Below the pieces are notes generated by a model that saw nothing but the letters and a program-made list of their open reading frames with translations, did no database searches and was not told the origin of the DNA. Positions 16,502 to 25,166 of a DNA stretch of 64,000 nucleotides are shown one piece after another. Position numbers and translations under genes: made by a program. Positions within the stretch are counted from its first letter, which is position 1; each line of letters begins with the position of its first letter. Source of the DNA: Paenibacillus sp. J5C2022 (GTDB lineage: Bacteria; Bacillota; Bacilli; Paenibacillales; Paenibacillaceae); the NCBI RefSeq assembly GCF_025567625.1, contig NZ_JAOQJC010000016.1:1-64000 (forward strand), written 5' to 3'.

Positions 16502-16531
16502 TTGTTAGCATTTATGCTAGTTTCATATACA
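16502..16531 (+). promoter_or_regulatory. Promoter with palindrome in the spacer, upstream of the lyase operon
   Basis: TTGTTA (16502-16507) and TATACA (16526-16531) are 18 bp apart. A perfect palindrome TAGCAT-TT-ATGCTA (16506-16519) fills most of the spacer, so a repressor there would block RNA polymerase. Downstream, a full ribosome site GGAGGTGA (16550-16557) precedes the two-codon ORF ATG-CGA-TAG before the real gene start at 16625. I see nothing else in 16381-16501. Confidence 0.55.
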
Positions 16532-16624
16532 TGGCTGATCTTAAACATTGGAGGTGATGCGATAGAGTAATGGTTGTCTCATCCATTTAAAGTAATTCAA
16601 AAACGTGATGGGAGGAATAGTCCG

Positions 16625-19600
16625 ATGAACAAGACCAAACGCGCAACAGCTCTGTATCTAGCTATCATCATGATTTTTTCGATGCCTCTACCGGCAATAG
16701 CTGATTTTTCCGTTGAGAGTGATCGGGATCCGATACAGGTTATCGGCAATTATGTTGACCTCGATTTTAATGAAGACAGACCAACCGGAAATAGCTCTAC
16801 CTTAACGATTGATCCTGTATTCATAGGAAGTGTTACGACCGATGGCGTAACTTCAAATGCGGGAATAGTTGAACATGAGGATTATTCAAGTTCATTTTAT
16901 TTGGAGGCAATAAGCACGCATGCGGGAACATACAAAAGCGCTATAAATCGTACGAATCATCTCGGGATTCAAGTAAAACTGAAATTTAATAACACAACCT
17001 CGCGCAGAGATATTTTTGACATGAAAAGTATGAATCCGAACAATGGGCTTCCCCCGGCTTGGCCGGTCCTTGTTATTTTTGACGCGGATGGGAAGATAAA
17101 GGATTTCAGAAATCATGTAGTCGGTGAATATGCGGCTGATGAGTGGTATGACATTGTCATTGATTTGGATAGTCCCAATCATCAATATTCCTTCTGGATC
17201 AATGGACAATTGATGGGGGATAAGCTTGACCTCGGCAATTGGATTGGACCTGCGCAAAGTAAAATGGTTCAACGGTGTCAGCCAGGGAGCGTGCCTAGCC
17301 GCACAATAATCTCATCCATACAAGTGGATATAATCGAAGAGCCCATACGTTTAGAGAGTCTCTCTCTTGAACAATTAAATGACGATTTCTATGTTGGCGA
17401 CGAAAATGCTCTTCAACTATTGAAGACACCAGAAAACGCTGAGGATGGCTTGGATTGGGTATCCAGCAATGAAAATATTGTCGCGGTCAATCAAGACGGT
17501 GTTGTCACAGGCATATCTCCAGGAGAAGCTGTTGTTTCTGTCACTTCTATGCAAAATCCGGCAATTGGGGCGCAATTGTTGATTAGCGTGATGCAGAGAC
17601 CGTCGTTGCCGGTTCCCATATTGATTAACCCTAATTATGTTAACCTTGATTTTAATGTCTATAGTCCCGTGGACAATGGGAATACCATTACGATTGATAC
17701 CAAACTTCTGGGTACCGTCACTATTCAAGATGGAGTAAGAATGGCTGGGATCATGAATGAACACGGAACTAACGCCTTTTACTTGAAAGCGATTACAGAG
17801 AGCGTCTCTACGTGGAAAAGCTCAATTAATAAAACGGATCGTATCGGCATTCAGGCTAGCGTTCAATTTAATAATACGACCTCTCGCAGAGACTTCCTGG
17901 ATATGAAAAGTTTGAATCCGTCCGACGGCAGCGCGCCGGCATGGCCTATACTTGTTATCTTCGATCAGGACGGCAAAATTAAAGACTACAAAAACAATGT
18001 AGTCGGCGAGTATGCGGTGAATGAATGGTATGACATTGTGATTGATTTGGACAGTCCAAATCGTAAATACTCCTTCTGGATAAATGGATTGCTGAAAGGT
18101 GACAGCATCGATCTGGGCAACTGGGTTGGCCCGACGCAAAACAAAATCGTGCAAAGAAAACATGCGACAAACGATCCAAGCCAAATGCTGATTGCAAGCT
18201 TCAAAGCGGGAGAGATAGTGTCCCCCTTAACAGATATCATTCCACCCGAAGCGTTAATAATAGAAAAAGGGAAGGCTGCACACATCAATCTGCACACTGT
18301 ACCTGAAAAAGCATATATCAAGCAATTGACCTGGACCTCCTCTGATACGAGCGTTGCCAGACTTGTCGATAATGGATTATTGGCGCTGGAGGAAGGCGAT
18401 GCCGAAATTACAGTTACGGAGGAAGCATCCGGAATTAGTAAAACATTCCCGGTAACGGTTGTTGCTGCGACTGAGCCATGGGAATCGAAACCAATCGGAA
18501 ACGAGATTCGGTACCTGCTGCATTATGGCATGCAGGAGCAAATGGATTATTCGATTGAGCAACTAAATACAGCCGAAGTACAGACCTATATGAATATGGA
18601 TGAAGCCGCATTTGCGCTTGAGATTGCGACGGAGTCCAGCAAACTGATTGAGCTCGATACGCATACAAAGTTTGAAGAGATCGCAAGGAAAATGGCGCAA
18701 ATCTATCGATTGAATGAAGAAGAAGCATACGCGAGAAGAGCGGCGCTAATTTTGTTTCATTTAGCTTTGGACTATCCGCGCCTTGCCTTGAATGACAATT
18801 ATGAGGATTTTAAAACAGGAGAAAATACGGTTCCGCATCATTCCGTGTTTGCTTACAACTTCATAATGGAATCGAATGTATGGGAAGAGTTATCGGATGA
18901 ATGGTCTGCTAATGAGATCAAGCAACTGATAGAAGAGTTGTGGTTTCGTCCATCCGTACATGAGGTGATTCAGTGGATCAACAGCAGACATATGACCAAT
19001 ATTGATCCCTATGGCGTTCGTCAAGGTCTGGCCACGGCTTCCATCTTGAATGATCCCGATTCGATTCGAGATTTCATCCGCATCATGGACAAGTTTTTTA
19101 CAGGTCAATATTACTATGCGGATGGCATGTGGGAGGAGGGGACGATTGACTACAATAATCAGGTAGCCAGAAATTTGGGTTTTGGAATCCAAATTTTAAA
19201 AGAGTGGGCGGACCCGGATCGATACATCGATCAGGAGTTAGGGCTGCAGCTTCATAATACGGATTTAAGCTATAGATGGCCATTATTGCAAATGACCTCC
19301 GACATGGATCAACGGTTAAGGTATCCCGATGGGACTGCAGTTTCTGTTCATGACAGCTACGGCAGAACCGGCAATCCGCAGCCTCTGCCGATTCGGAGCG
19401 AAGCTTTAAGTAACGTAGAGCTCTGGAACTATGGATATTATGGCTTAGTAAACGGTGATATACAAGACGCGACGCATGCCGGCTTATTGTATCAACCTCT
19501 GTTATCAGGGTTTCTTGGGGGGCATACCCATGCGAACTATCTGGCATTGACACTCTGGGGAGCCGGTGCGGAAGTATTGCCTGATACAGGCTACATTAAC

Positions 19601-20926
19601 CGTACTACCTATGCGGACGGATCTGGCGCAACCTTGCGATATCCGTCCATGAGACCGCTCTTCCACAACATGCCATGGATCTGGAGAGAAGACGGAGCGA
19701 ATGAAACGGCGACCAATGAGTGGCAGAAACCTGCATTGTTAGCCTATGATTCGGGCGAGTCTAACGGAAAGGCCATTCAACTCATTGAAGCGTCTGAGCC
19801 GGGTGCCGATGGCCGCGGCAGCGATATGAACCGAAGATTGATTATACTTGTTCAACTGGATGGAAACCGTAGCTATACTGTGGACCTGAGCAGGCTGCAG
19901 GGGGGACAAGCGCATGAAATCTATCTTCGCGGCTCGGAGCTTGAAGACATCGCGGCTCAGACTGAAGGAATAGCGCTTACGGATACCGGCGCTGCCCATC
20001 TGACGGAATATTTGCACTCGATTCATAGCCCGGAAGGATTATCCATAGACAGGGAGCGTCTAACATCTCCTCGGGCAGGCTCCGGAGAGAGTGAATTTCA
20101 ATTGACTTGGAAGGGAGAGGAAACGGGCTCGTCTATTCGCGCATTTATGAACGGCGTAGAGGGTTCTGACGTCTTCTTCACATCAATCCCTCAAGCGAGA
20201 AGAATAACGACAAAATCGGAAGAAGCCGTCTATACAACACCTCATCTCACTAGAAGGAGGATGGTAGATGAGAATGAAATAACCAAATTTGGCGCTGTGT
20301 ACGAAACGTTCCGAAATGAGCAAGAAGGCATGGTTTCAACTGTACAGTGGTTCGAACCTGAAGACGGCAACTCCATGACGAGCATTGCGGTTGTAACAAG
20401 CGACAAATATAAGGATACGATCTATCTTAGCAACGATGCGGTAGAACGCTCCTTTCAGGGCATCACATTCGCTGGAAAGATAGCCATGGTCAGAATGAAT
20501 AGAGAGTCAGGTAAAACGGTTTACAGTTATGTATATGGCGAAGGCAAGGTTAAGACGAAAGATAAAACCGTAATTGGTGATCAAACGGTAGTGAAGAAGA
20601 TTACGGCTACGACCACAGCTTCGCTTAACCCGGATCTTGATCCTTCCGATAGGGCCAATACGATCACTGTGAACGGCAAAGTCGCCAACAAGCAGGCATT
20701 CATCGGCAAGTGGCTTCAAGTGAGATTCGGCGATGGCTCCGGCTATGGCATGAAAATTAAAAAAATCAATAACGCGGGGAGCGATACCATTATTACAGTG
20801 GAGCAATATGTACCGTTCAGCTTGACTGAATCGGGGATAACACTAAATTTTTCGCCTCATGCAGTCATTCCAGGGGATGCGTACATAGAGCTTAACGCAT
20901 CTAAGTTCAAGCAATGTAGACAATAG
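16625..20926 (+). CDS. Secreted heparinase II/III-like polysaccharide lyase with duplicated accessory domains
   Basis: 1433 residues from ATG 16625, which follows GGGAGGAA. Signal peptide ALYLAIIMIFSMPLPAIA (cleavage near 27). Two similar beta-sandwich modules (about 41-235 and 336-525) share YVDLDFN/YVNLDFN, FNNTTSRRD, VVGEYA, EWYDIVIDLDSPN and YSFWING, and look like concanavalin/laminin-G-type carbohydrate binding. Each is followed by a BIG2-type Ig domain (WVSSNENIVAVNQDGVVTG; WTSSDTSVARL). The C-terminal two-thirds (about 615-1430) is an alpha-helical toroid plus beta-sheet of the heparinase II/III superfamily. Recognisable there are ALDYPRLA, HVHAN-like GGHTHANYLALTLWGAG and VLPDTGY. It likely cleaves a uronic-acid glycan outside the cell and heads the operon to 25029. 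Confidence 0.8.
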   Translation: MNKTKRATALYLAIIMIFSMPLPAIADFSVESDRDPIQVIGNYVDLDFNEDRPTGNSSTLTIDPVFIGSVTTDGVTSNAGIVEHEDYSSSFYLEAISTHAGTYKSAINRTNHLGIQVKLKFNNTTSRRDIFDMKSMNPNNGLPPAWPVLVIFDADGKIKDFRNHVVGEYAADEWYDIVIDLDSPNHQYSFWINGQLMGDKLDLGNWIGPAQSKMVQRCQPGSVPSRTIISSIQVDIIEEPIRLESLSLEQLNDDFYVGDENALQLLKTPENAEDGLDWVSSNENIVAVNQDGVVTGISPGEAVVSVTSMQNPAIGAQLLISVMQRPSLPVPILINPNYVNLDFNVYSPVDNGNTITIDTKLLGTVTIQDGVRMAGIMNEHGTNAFYLKAITESVSTWKSSINKTDRIGIQASVQFNNTTSRRDFLDMKSLNPSDGSAPAWPILVIFDQDGKIKDYKNNVVGEYAVNEWYDIVIDLDSPNRKYSFWINGLLKGDSIDLGNWVGPTQNKIVQRKHATNDPSQMLIASFKAGEIVSPLTDIIPPEALIIEKGKAAHINLHTVPEKAYIKQLTWTSSDTSVARLVDNGLLALEEGDAEITVTEEASGISKTFPVTVVAATEPWESKPIGNEIRYLLHYGMQEQMDYSIEQLNTAEVQTYMNMDEAAFALEIATESSKLIELDTHTKFEEIARKMAQIYRLNEEEAYARRAALILFHLALDYPRLALNDNYEDFKTGENTVPHHSVFAYNFIMESNVWEELSDEWSANEIKQLIEELWFRPSVHEVIQWINSRHMTNIDPYGVRQGLATASILNDPDSIRDFIRIMDKFFTGQYYYADGMWEEGTIDYNNQVARNLGFGIQILKEWADPDRYIDQELGLQLHNTDLSYRWPLLQMTSDMDQRLRYPDGTAVSVHDSYGRTGNPQPLPIRSEALSNVELWNYGYYGLVNGDIQDATHAGLLYQPLLSGFLGGHTHANYLALTLWGAGAEVLPDTGYINRTTYADGSGATLRYPSMRPLFHNMPWIWREDGANETATNEWQKPALLAYDSGESNGKAIQLIEASEPGADGRGSDMNRRLIILVQLDGNRSYTVDLSRLQGGQAHEIYLRGSELEDIAAQTEGIALTDTGAAHLTEYLHSIHSPEGLSIDRERLTSPRAGSGESEFQLTWKGEETGSSIRAFMNGVEGSDVFFTSIPQARRITTKSEEAVYTTPHLTRRRMVDENEITKFGAVYETFRNEQEGMVSTVQWFEPEDGNSMTSIAVVTSDKYKDTIYLSNDAVERSFQGITFAGKIAMVRMNRESGKTVYSYVYGEGKVKTKDKTVIGDQTVVKKITATTTASLNPDLDPSDRANTITVNGKVANKQAFIGKWLQVRFGDGSGYGMKIKKINNAGSDTIITVEQYVPFSLTESGITLNFSPHAVIPGDAYIELNASKFKQCRQ

Positions 20927-20942
20927 GAGAGTGAGTGAATTC

Positions 20943-21908
20943 ATGATGACGAAACTTATGAGAACAGTAGTGGTTGAAGGTCCCCGACAAGCAAGGGTAA
21001 TGAAAGTGCCAGTGCCAACGCCCGGTCCGGGCCAAGTATTGGTGAAGGTATCGGCTGTAACGACATGCCCGCAATGGGATATGCACATTTACTACGGCAA
21101 GCCAATGTTTGGAGACAGCATCTCCTATCCTTATCCGGCTGGACAACCCGGTCATGAGATGACGGGTATTGTTGTGGAAACTGGCAGAGATGCTAATCGA
21201 CTGCGACCGGGCCAAGCGGTATGCGCATGGAGAGATCCGGGACATTCCAATGCCGGCTGTTATGCGGAATATGTGCTGATGGACGAAGCGAATCTCATTG
21301 AAGTCCCCTCCCATCTGGCGCCCGCTGCAGTTGTCAGCTTGGAGCTGGCTATGTGCGTTGCATCACTTATTCTTAGATTGAATGCTTTCACACCCATTAA
21401 GGATAAAAAATGCGGCGTCAATGGTCTGGGTCCTGCCGGGTTAATCGCTGTTCAAATGCTAAGAGCGGAGGGGGCCTCGTCTGTTATTGGCATCGATCCC
21501 CATCCGGATCGCCGCAGTCTTTCGCTAACGCTTGGCGCAACGGAAGCTTATGAGCCCGGATGCAATGAACTCCCAGATCGCATGCATAGAGATGCCATTC
21601 AGTTGGCGGTCGACTGCGTAGGCTATCCGCAGGCCGTTCATGCTCTTATGAGCCATACTCGCGAAGCGCTAGGCTTGTTCGCCGTTCAGAGGGAGCCATA
21701 CACGCTGGATCAGCGCGGCTTGTCGATTATCGGCTATCCTGGACACTACCGTGAAGCAGCCGAATATGCGTTGAAGCTGATTGCAGAGAACCAGCTGGAT
21801 CTGCGTTCTCTTATTTCCAAGGAGCTGCCATTGGAAAGCTACGAAGAAGGTGTTGAGCTGTTGAAGAAACAGGAAGCGATAAAAATATGCTTTGTTCCTA
21901 CCATGTAG
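20943..21908 (+). CDS. Zinc-type medium-chain alcohol/polyol dehydrogenase
   Basis: 321 residues from ATG 20943 (a GTG at 20931 sits too close to AGGAGA). The N-terminal GroES-like domain carries the catalytic zinc ligands in VTTCPQWDMH and in GHEMTGIVVE. The cofactor domain has NGLGPAGLIAVQMLRAEGAS and ends its second strand with GIDPHPDRR, Asp favouring NAD. It lacks the four-cysteine structural zinc loop and is shorter than the usual ~350. It sits 16 nt after the lyase gene and before a second MDR protein, and probably oxidises a sugar or polyol from lyase products. Confidence 0.85.
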   Translation: MMTKLMRTVVVEGPRQARVMKVPVPTPGPGQVLVKVSAVTTCPQWDMHIYYGKPMFGDSISYPYPAGQPGHEMTGIVVETGRDANRLRPGQAVCAWRDPGHSNAGCYAEYVLMDEANLIEVPSHLAPAAVVSLELAMCVASLILRLNAFTPIKDKKCGVNGLGPAGLIAVQMLRAEGASSVIGIDPHPDRRSLSLTLGATEAYEPGCNELPDRMHRDAIQLAVDCVGYPQAVHALMSHTREALGLFAVQREPYTLDQRGLSIIGYPGHYREAAEYALKLIAENQLDLRSLISKELPLESYEEGVELLKKQEAIKICFVPTM

Positions 21909-21949
21909 GAGAATGATTTTCGATCCGTCTCATCATAGGAGGAATGTGA

Positions 21950-22960
21950 ATGAAGGGCTATGCTGTTGTATTTCCCGATAAGCTGAAAGTGGAATATGCC
22001 GAGGTTCGACTGCCCGCGCCGGGTCCTAACGATTTGCTCATTGATGTAGCTTACTCTTGGATTAGTATAGGAACAGAATCCTCTTTCCTGCGCGGAGAAC
22101 GAGCGGGAGGGGAAACGCCCTACGAGTCAGGTATGCCATGGCCATTCCCTCAAGTGCCGGGCTATCAGAAGACGGGAATCGTGAGAAGCGTCGGGAGTGA
22201 CGTGAGAGGGTTCTCTCCCGGAGATTCAGTATTCGTATCCGGCAGCAAGGTAAATCATATGTATGGTTTCGGAGGAGGTCATGTCAACCCTGCCATTGCG
22301 GAAAGTGAGCATGTGTGGAAGCTCCCGGCGCATGTCCCTTTAGAAGCATTCGCGGGACTCGTCCTCACGCAAGTCGGTTATAATTGCGGAACGGCTTCTC
22401 CCCTACGCGCCGGTGAATGCGCAGTTGTCATCGGTGACGGTCTTGTCGGTCAATGGACCGCTCAGACCTTGGCGAATCGCGGGGCGCTCGTCGTTGTTCT
22501 CGGCAGGCACAAGGAAAGGCTCCGCCTGTTGCCGGACAACGTCTCGGCAGTCCATGTTCGTCAACAGGAGCCGGAGGACGTCATCTATCCTGGAGGCATC
22601 TCCGTCATCGTCGATACGGTGGGCGACCTGGATATGGTTATGCGACTTGAACCCAAGATGGTTAGAGGCAGCCACCTAGTTTCGGCCGGATATCTCGGCA
22701 ACAAGGGAATGATCGATATTCAGAAACTTCGCAAGAAGGAAATAACGCTATATACGCCGTCCGGTATGACACGTCAACGCATGGACGCGACGATTCAGGG
22801 AATTTCGGACGGCTGGCTGAATACGATTCCACTTATTACCCATCGGTTTCCTGCGGAATACGCTGCTAAAGCATGGAAACTGATCTTAGCCAAGCAAGAA
22901 CCGTTTCTTGGCATATTGTTGGAATGGGACGATAAGTTTGCAACGGAAAGGGTTGAATAA
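21950..22960 (+). CDS. Medium-chain dehydrogenase/reductase lacking the zinc ligands
   Basis: 336 residues, with ribosome site AGGAGG before ATG 21950. The GroES-like fold is clear (KGYAVVF, LPAPGPNDLLIDVAYSWISI), but the catalytic cysteine position reads ISIGTES and the usual GHE is replaced by VPGYQKTGIV, so neither zinc ligand is present. The NAD domain has VVIGDGLVGQWTAQTLANRGA and VVVLGRHKERL. The pattern recalls BchC-like and 2-deoxy-scyllo-inosamine dehydrogenase-like MDRs. It overlaps the operon order lyase, MDR, MDR, glycoside hydrolase. The next gene starts 2 nt downstream of its stop. Confidence 0.82.
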   Translation: MKGYAVVFPDKLKVEYAEVRLPAPGPNDLLIDVAYSWISIGTESSFLRGERAGGETPYESGMPWPFPQVPGYQKTGIVRSVGSDVRGFSPGDSVFVSGSKVNHMYGFGGGHVNPAIAESEHVWKLPAHVPLEAFAGLVLTQVGYNCGTASPLRAGECAVVIGDGLVGQWTAQTLANRGALVVVLGRHKERLRLLPDNVSAVHVRQQEPEDVIYPGGISVIVDTVGDLDMVMRLEPKMVRGSHLVSAGYLGNKGMIDIQKLRKKEITLYTPSGMTRQRMDATIQGISDGWLNTIPLITHRFPAEYAAKAWKLILAKQEPFLGILLEWDDKFATERVE

Positions 22961-22962
22961 GA

Positions 22963-25029
22963 ATGACCATCTCGATTAATCGTCGCGCTCTGATTGCTAG
23001 ACATAATCCAATCATGAAAAGCGTAAATCCGTTATCGCCGCTGTCAGTAGGGAACGGTGAATTTGCCTTTACGGCCGACTTTACGGGATTGCAGAGCAAT
23101 CCGCAAGCCTACAAGGTTGCGCTAGGAACGCAATCCCAATGGGGCTGGCATAGCAGTGGCGGCCGGAACTTGCATCGGTTCGATGATTTGAAGCTGACGC
23201 AAGCGGATACGTACGGTCGCAATGTCGGCTATCCCATTGATGAGAGCGGCCAAGAAAAAAAGTTTCATTGGCTGAGGCAAAATCCGCATCGGGTGCATCT
23301 TGGGCAAATTGGCTTTGGGTTCCTGGATGAGTGCGGGCAGGAGGTGCCTCTAGAGAACCTAAAACCTTACGAGCAGGTTCTGAATCTTTGGAACGGGATG
23401 CTGACAAGCCGGTTTTACGTCGATAAGGAGGCTGTAACCGTGTATACCTGCTGTCACCCCCATCAGGATCAGATTGCTGTCAGAGTAGAGTCTAGTCTTA
23501 TGGCAAGCGAACGGTTGAATGTTCGGATTGCATTTCCTGCCTCGATGGAGACGGCCGAAGCGTGGCCGGACGGAATAGCGCTGGTTTGGGACTTTGATGA
23601 AGAGCATGAGACGACACTCCGGTTAAGAGAAGACGGAGCCTTATTCGAGCGGAAGATGGACGATGATGGATATCGTATGGTTATGGAATGTGTTGAATCC
23701 GGTTTCCATCAATCGGGACCGCATCGCTTTACGATGGTTCCGAGAGACCGAAGTGAATCCTTGGAATTTGTATTTGGCTTTTGTCCCCTTCAGAACGAGT
23801 TGAACTTGGTCTCTTACGAAGAGACGGCAAAGGCGAGTGCAAGCCATTGGGAACGCTTTTGGATGAGCGGAGGGGCGGTCGATTTTCAAGAATGCCGTGA
23901 TTCCCGCGCTATCGAGTTGGAGCGCAGAACGGTATTGTCACAGTTTCTTACTGCAGTGCATTGCGCTGGAGGGAATCCGCCCCAAGAGACTGGACTTCTG
24001 TATAACAGCTGGTACGGAAAGTTTCATCTTGAAATGCATTGGTGGCATGCGGCGCATTTTTCCTTATGGGGTCGAACGCCTCTGCTTCGAAAGAGCATGG
24101 AATGGTACCGCAGCACACTGCCAGTTGCGCGCGAGCTGGCGCGGAAGCAGGGGTATCGGGGGGCACGGTGGCCTAAGATGGTTGATCCTTCAGGGGTGCA
24201 AAGCCCCTCTACAATCGGAACGATGCTGATCTGGCAGCAGCCGCACATATTAGTTTTTGCAGAGTTGTGCTACCAAGCTGAGCCGACGATAGAAACGTTA
24301 AGTTATTTCCGAGATGTGGTAGGGGAAACGGCCGAATTTATGGCTTCTTTCCTTCATTACGAGCAGCAGCGGAACCGATACATACTGGGACCGCCGCTTA
24401 TTCCTGCCCAGGAAACTCATCACTTCGAGAGCGTGTGCAATCCGGTATTCGAGCTTGAGTATTGGCGATACGGCCTGCAGATTGCTCAGCAGTGGCGAAT
24501 GCGGCTGGGACTCGGGAAGAACCGCGAGTGGGAGCGTATAGGCTTGCAATTGTCCCAGCTGCCGACAGCTGATGGTGTATATATGGCCCATGAGCGCTGT
24601 GTGGATACGTACACCGTTCATAATCATGATCATCCCTCGATGTTAGGAGCATTCGGAATGCTGCCCGGCGAGAAGGTAGATCCCGAGACAATGCGCAGGA
24701 CGCTGCATAAGGTTATAAAGGATTGGAGGTGGGAGACGACGTGGGGATGGGATTACCCCATGGCGGCGATGACTGCCGCACGCTTGGGAGAGAGGAATCT
24801 TGCCGTCGATATGCTGTTAATGAATACGGTGAAAAATACATACTTGCCAAATGGTCATAATTATCAGTCTCCCACATTGTCAGCCTATTTGCCTGGCAAC
24901 GGAGGATTGCTGAGTGCCGTTGCGCTAATGACGCGAGGCTGGCGGGGGGAGAATTTCAGGCATGCGCCCGGCTTTCCTGATGATGGCTCTTGGACAGTGA
25001 AACAGGAGGGTCTTTCCTGTTTGTATTAA
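22963..25029 (+). CDS. Large (alpha/alpha)6-type glycoside hydrolase, GH65/GH95-like
   Basis: 688 residues without a signal peptide, hence cytoplasmic. It opens with RHNPIMKSVNPLSPLSVGNGEFAFTADFTGL, a beta-sandwich start seen in clan GH-L/GH65- and GH95-like enzymes. A helical-barrel half follows (LLYNSWYGKFHLEMHWWHAAHFSLWGR, then IGPPLIPAQETHH-like LGPPLIPAQE, and WGWDYPMAAMTAARLG near the end). Candidate acids lie in HLEMHWWH and PAQETHHFES, but I cannot assign the nucleophile or the family. It is the last gene of the lyase operon and probably removes a sugar from imported lyase products. Confidence 0.7.
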   Translation: MTISINRRALIARHNPIMKSVNPLSPLSVGNGEFAFTADFTGLQSNPQAYKVALGTQSQWGWHSSGGRNLHRFDDLKLTQADTYGRNVGYPIDESGQEKKFHWLRQNPHRVHLGQIGFGFLDECGQEVPLENLKPYEQVLNLWNGMLTSRFYVDKEAVTVYTCCHPHQDQIAVRVESSLMASERLNVRIAFPASMETAEAWPDGIALVWDFDEEHETTLRLREDGALFERKMDDDGYRMVMECVESGFHQSGPHRFTMVPRDRSESLEFVFGFCPLQNELNLVSYEETAKASASHWERFWMSGGAVDFQECRDSRAIELERRTVLSQFLTAVHCAGGNPPQETGLLYNSWYGKFHLEMHWWHAAHFSLWGRTPLLRKSMEWYRSTLPVARELARKQGYRGARWPKMVDPSGVQSPSTIGTMLIWQQPHILVFAELCYQAEPTIETLSYFRDVVGETAEFMASFLHYEQQRNRYILGPPLIPAQETHHFESVCNPVFELEYWRYGLQIAQQWRMRLGLGKNREWERIGLQLSQLPTADGVYMAHERCVDTYTVHNHDHPSMLGAFGMLPGEKVDPETMRRTLHKVIKDWRWETTWGWDYPMAAMTAARLGERNLAVDMLLMNTVKNTYLPNGHNYQSPTLSAYLPGNGGLLSAVALMTRGWRGENFRHAPGFPDDGSWTVKQEGLSCLY

Positions 25030-25166
25030 TGCGCATACGTCAATATAACGATATTTTAATAGCCATATAACTATATTCCATTCTCTCTCAGCATGCCATC
25101 CAATAAAATAGAAAGCGGATACAATAGTCGCAAACAACTATTTATGGAGAGAGGTTGGAGCATGGA

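Noticed and set aside
16306..16557. 83-codon ORF after the oxidoreductase
   Set aside because: It runs through a perfect 12-bp terminator hairpin; its apparent codons are the stem arms.
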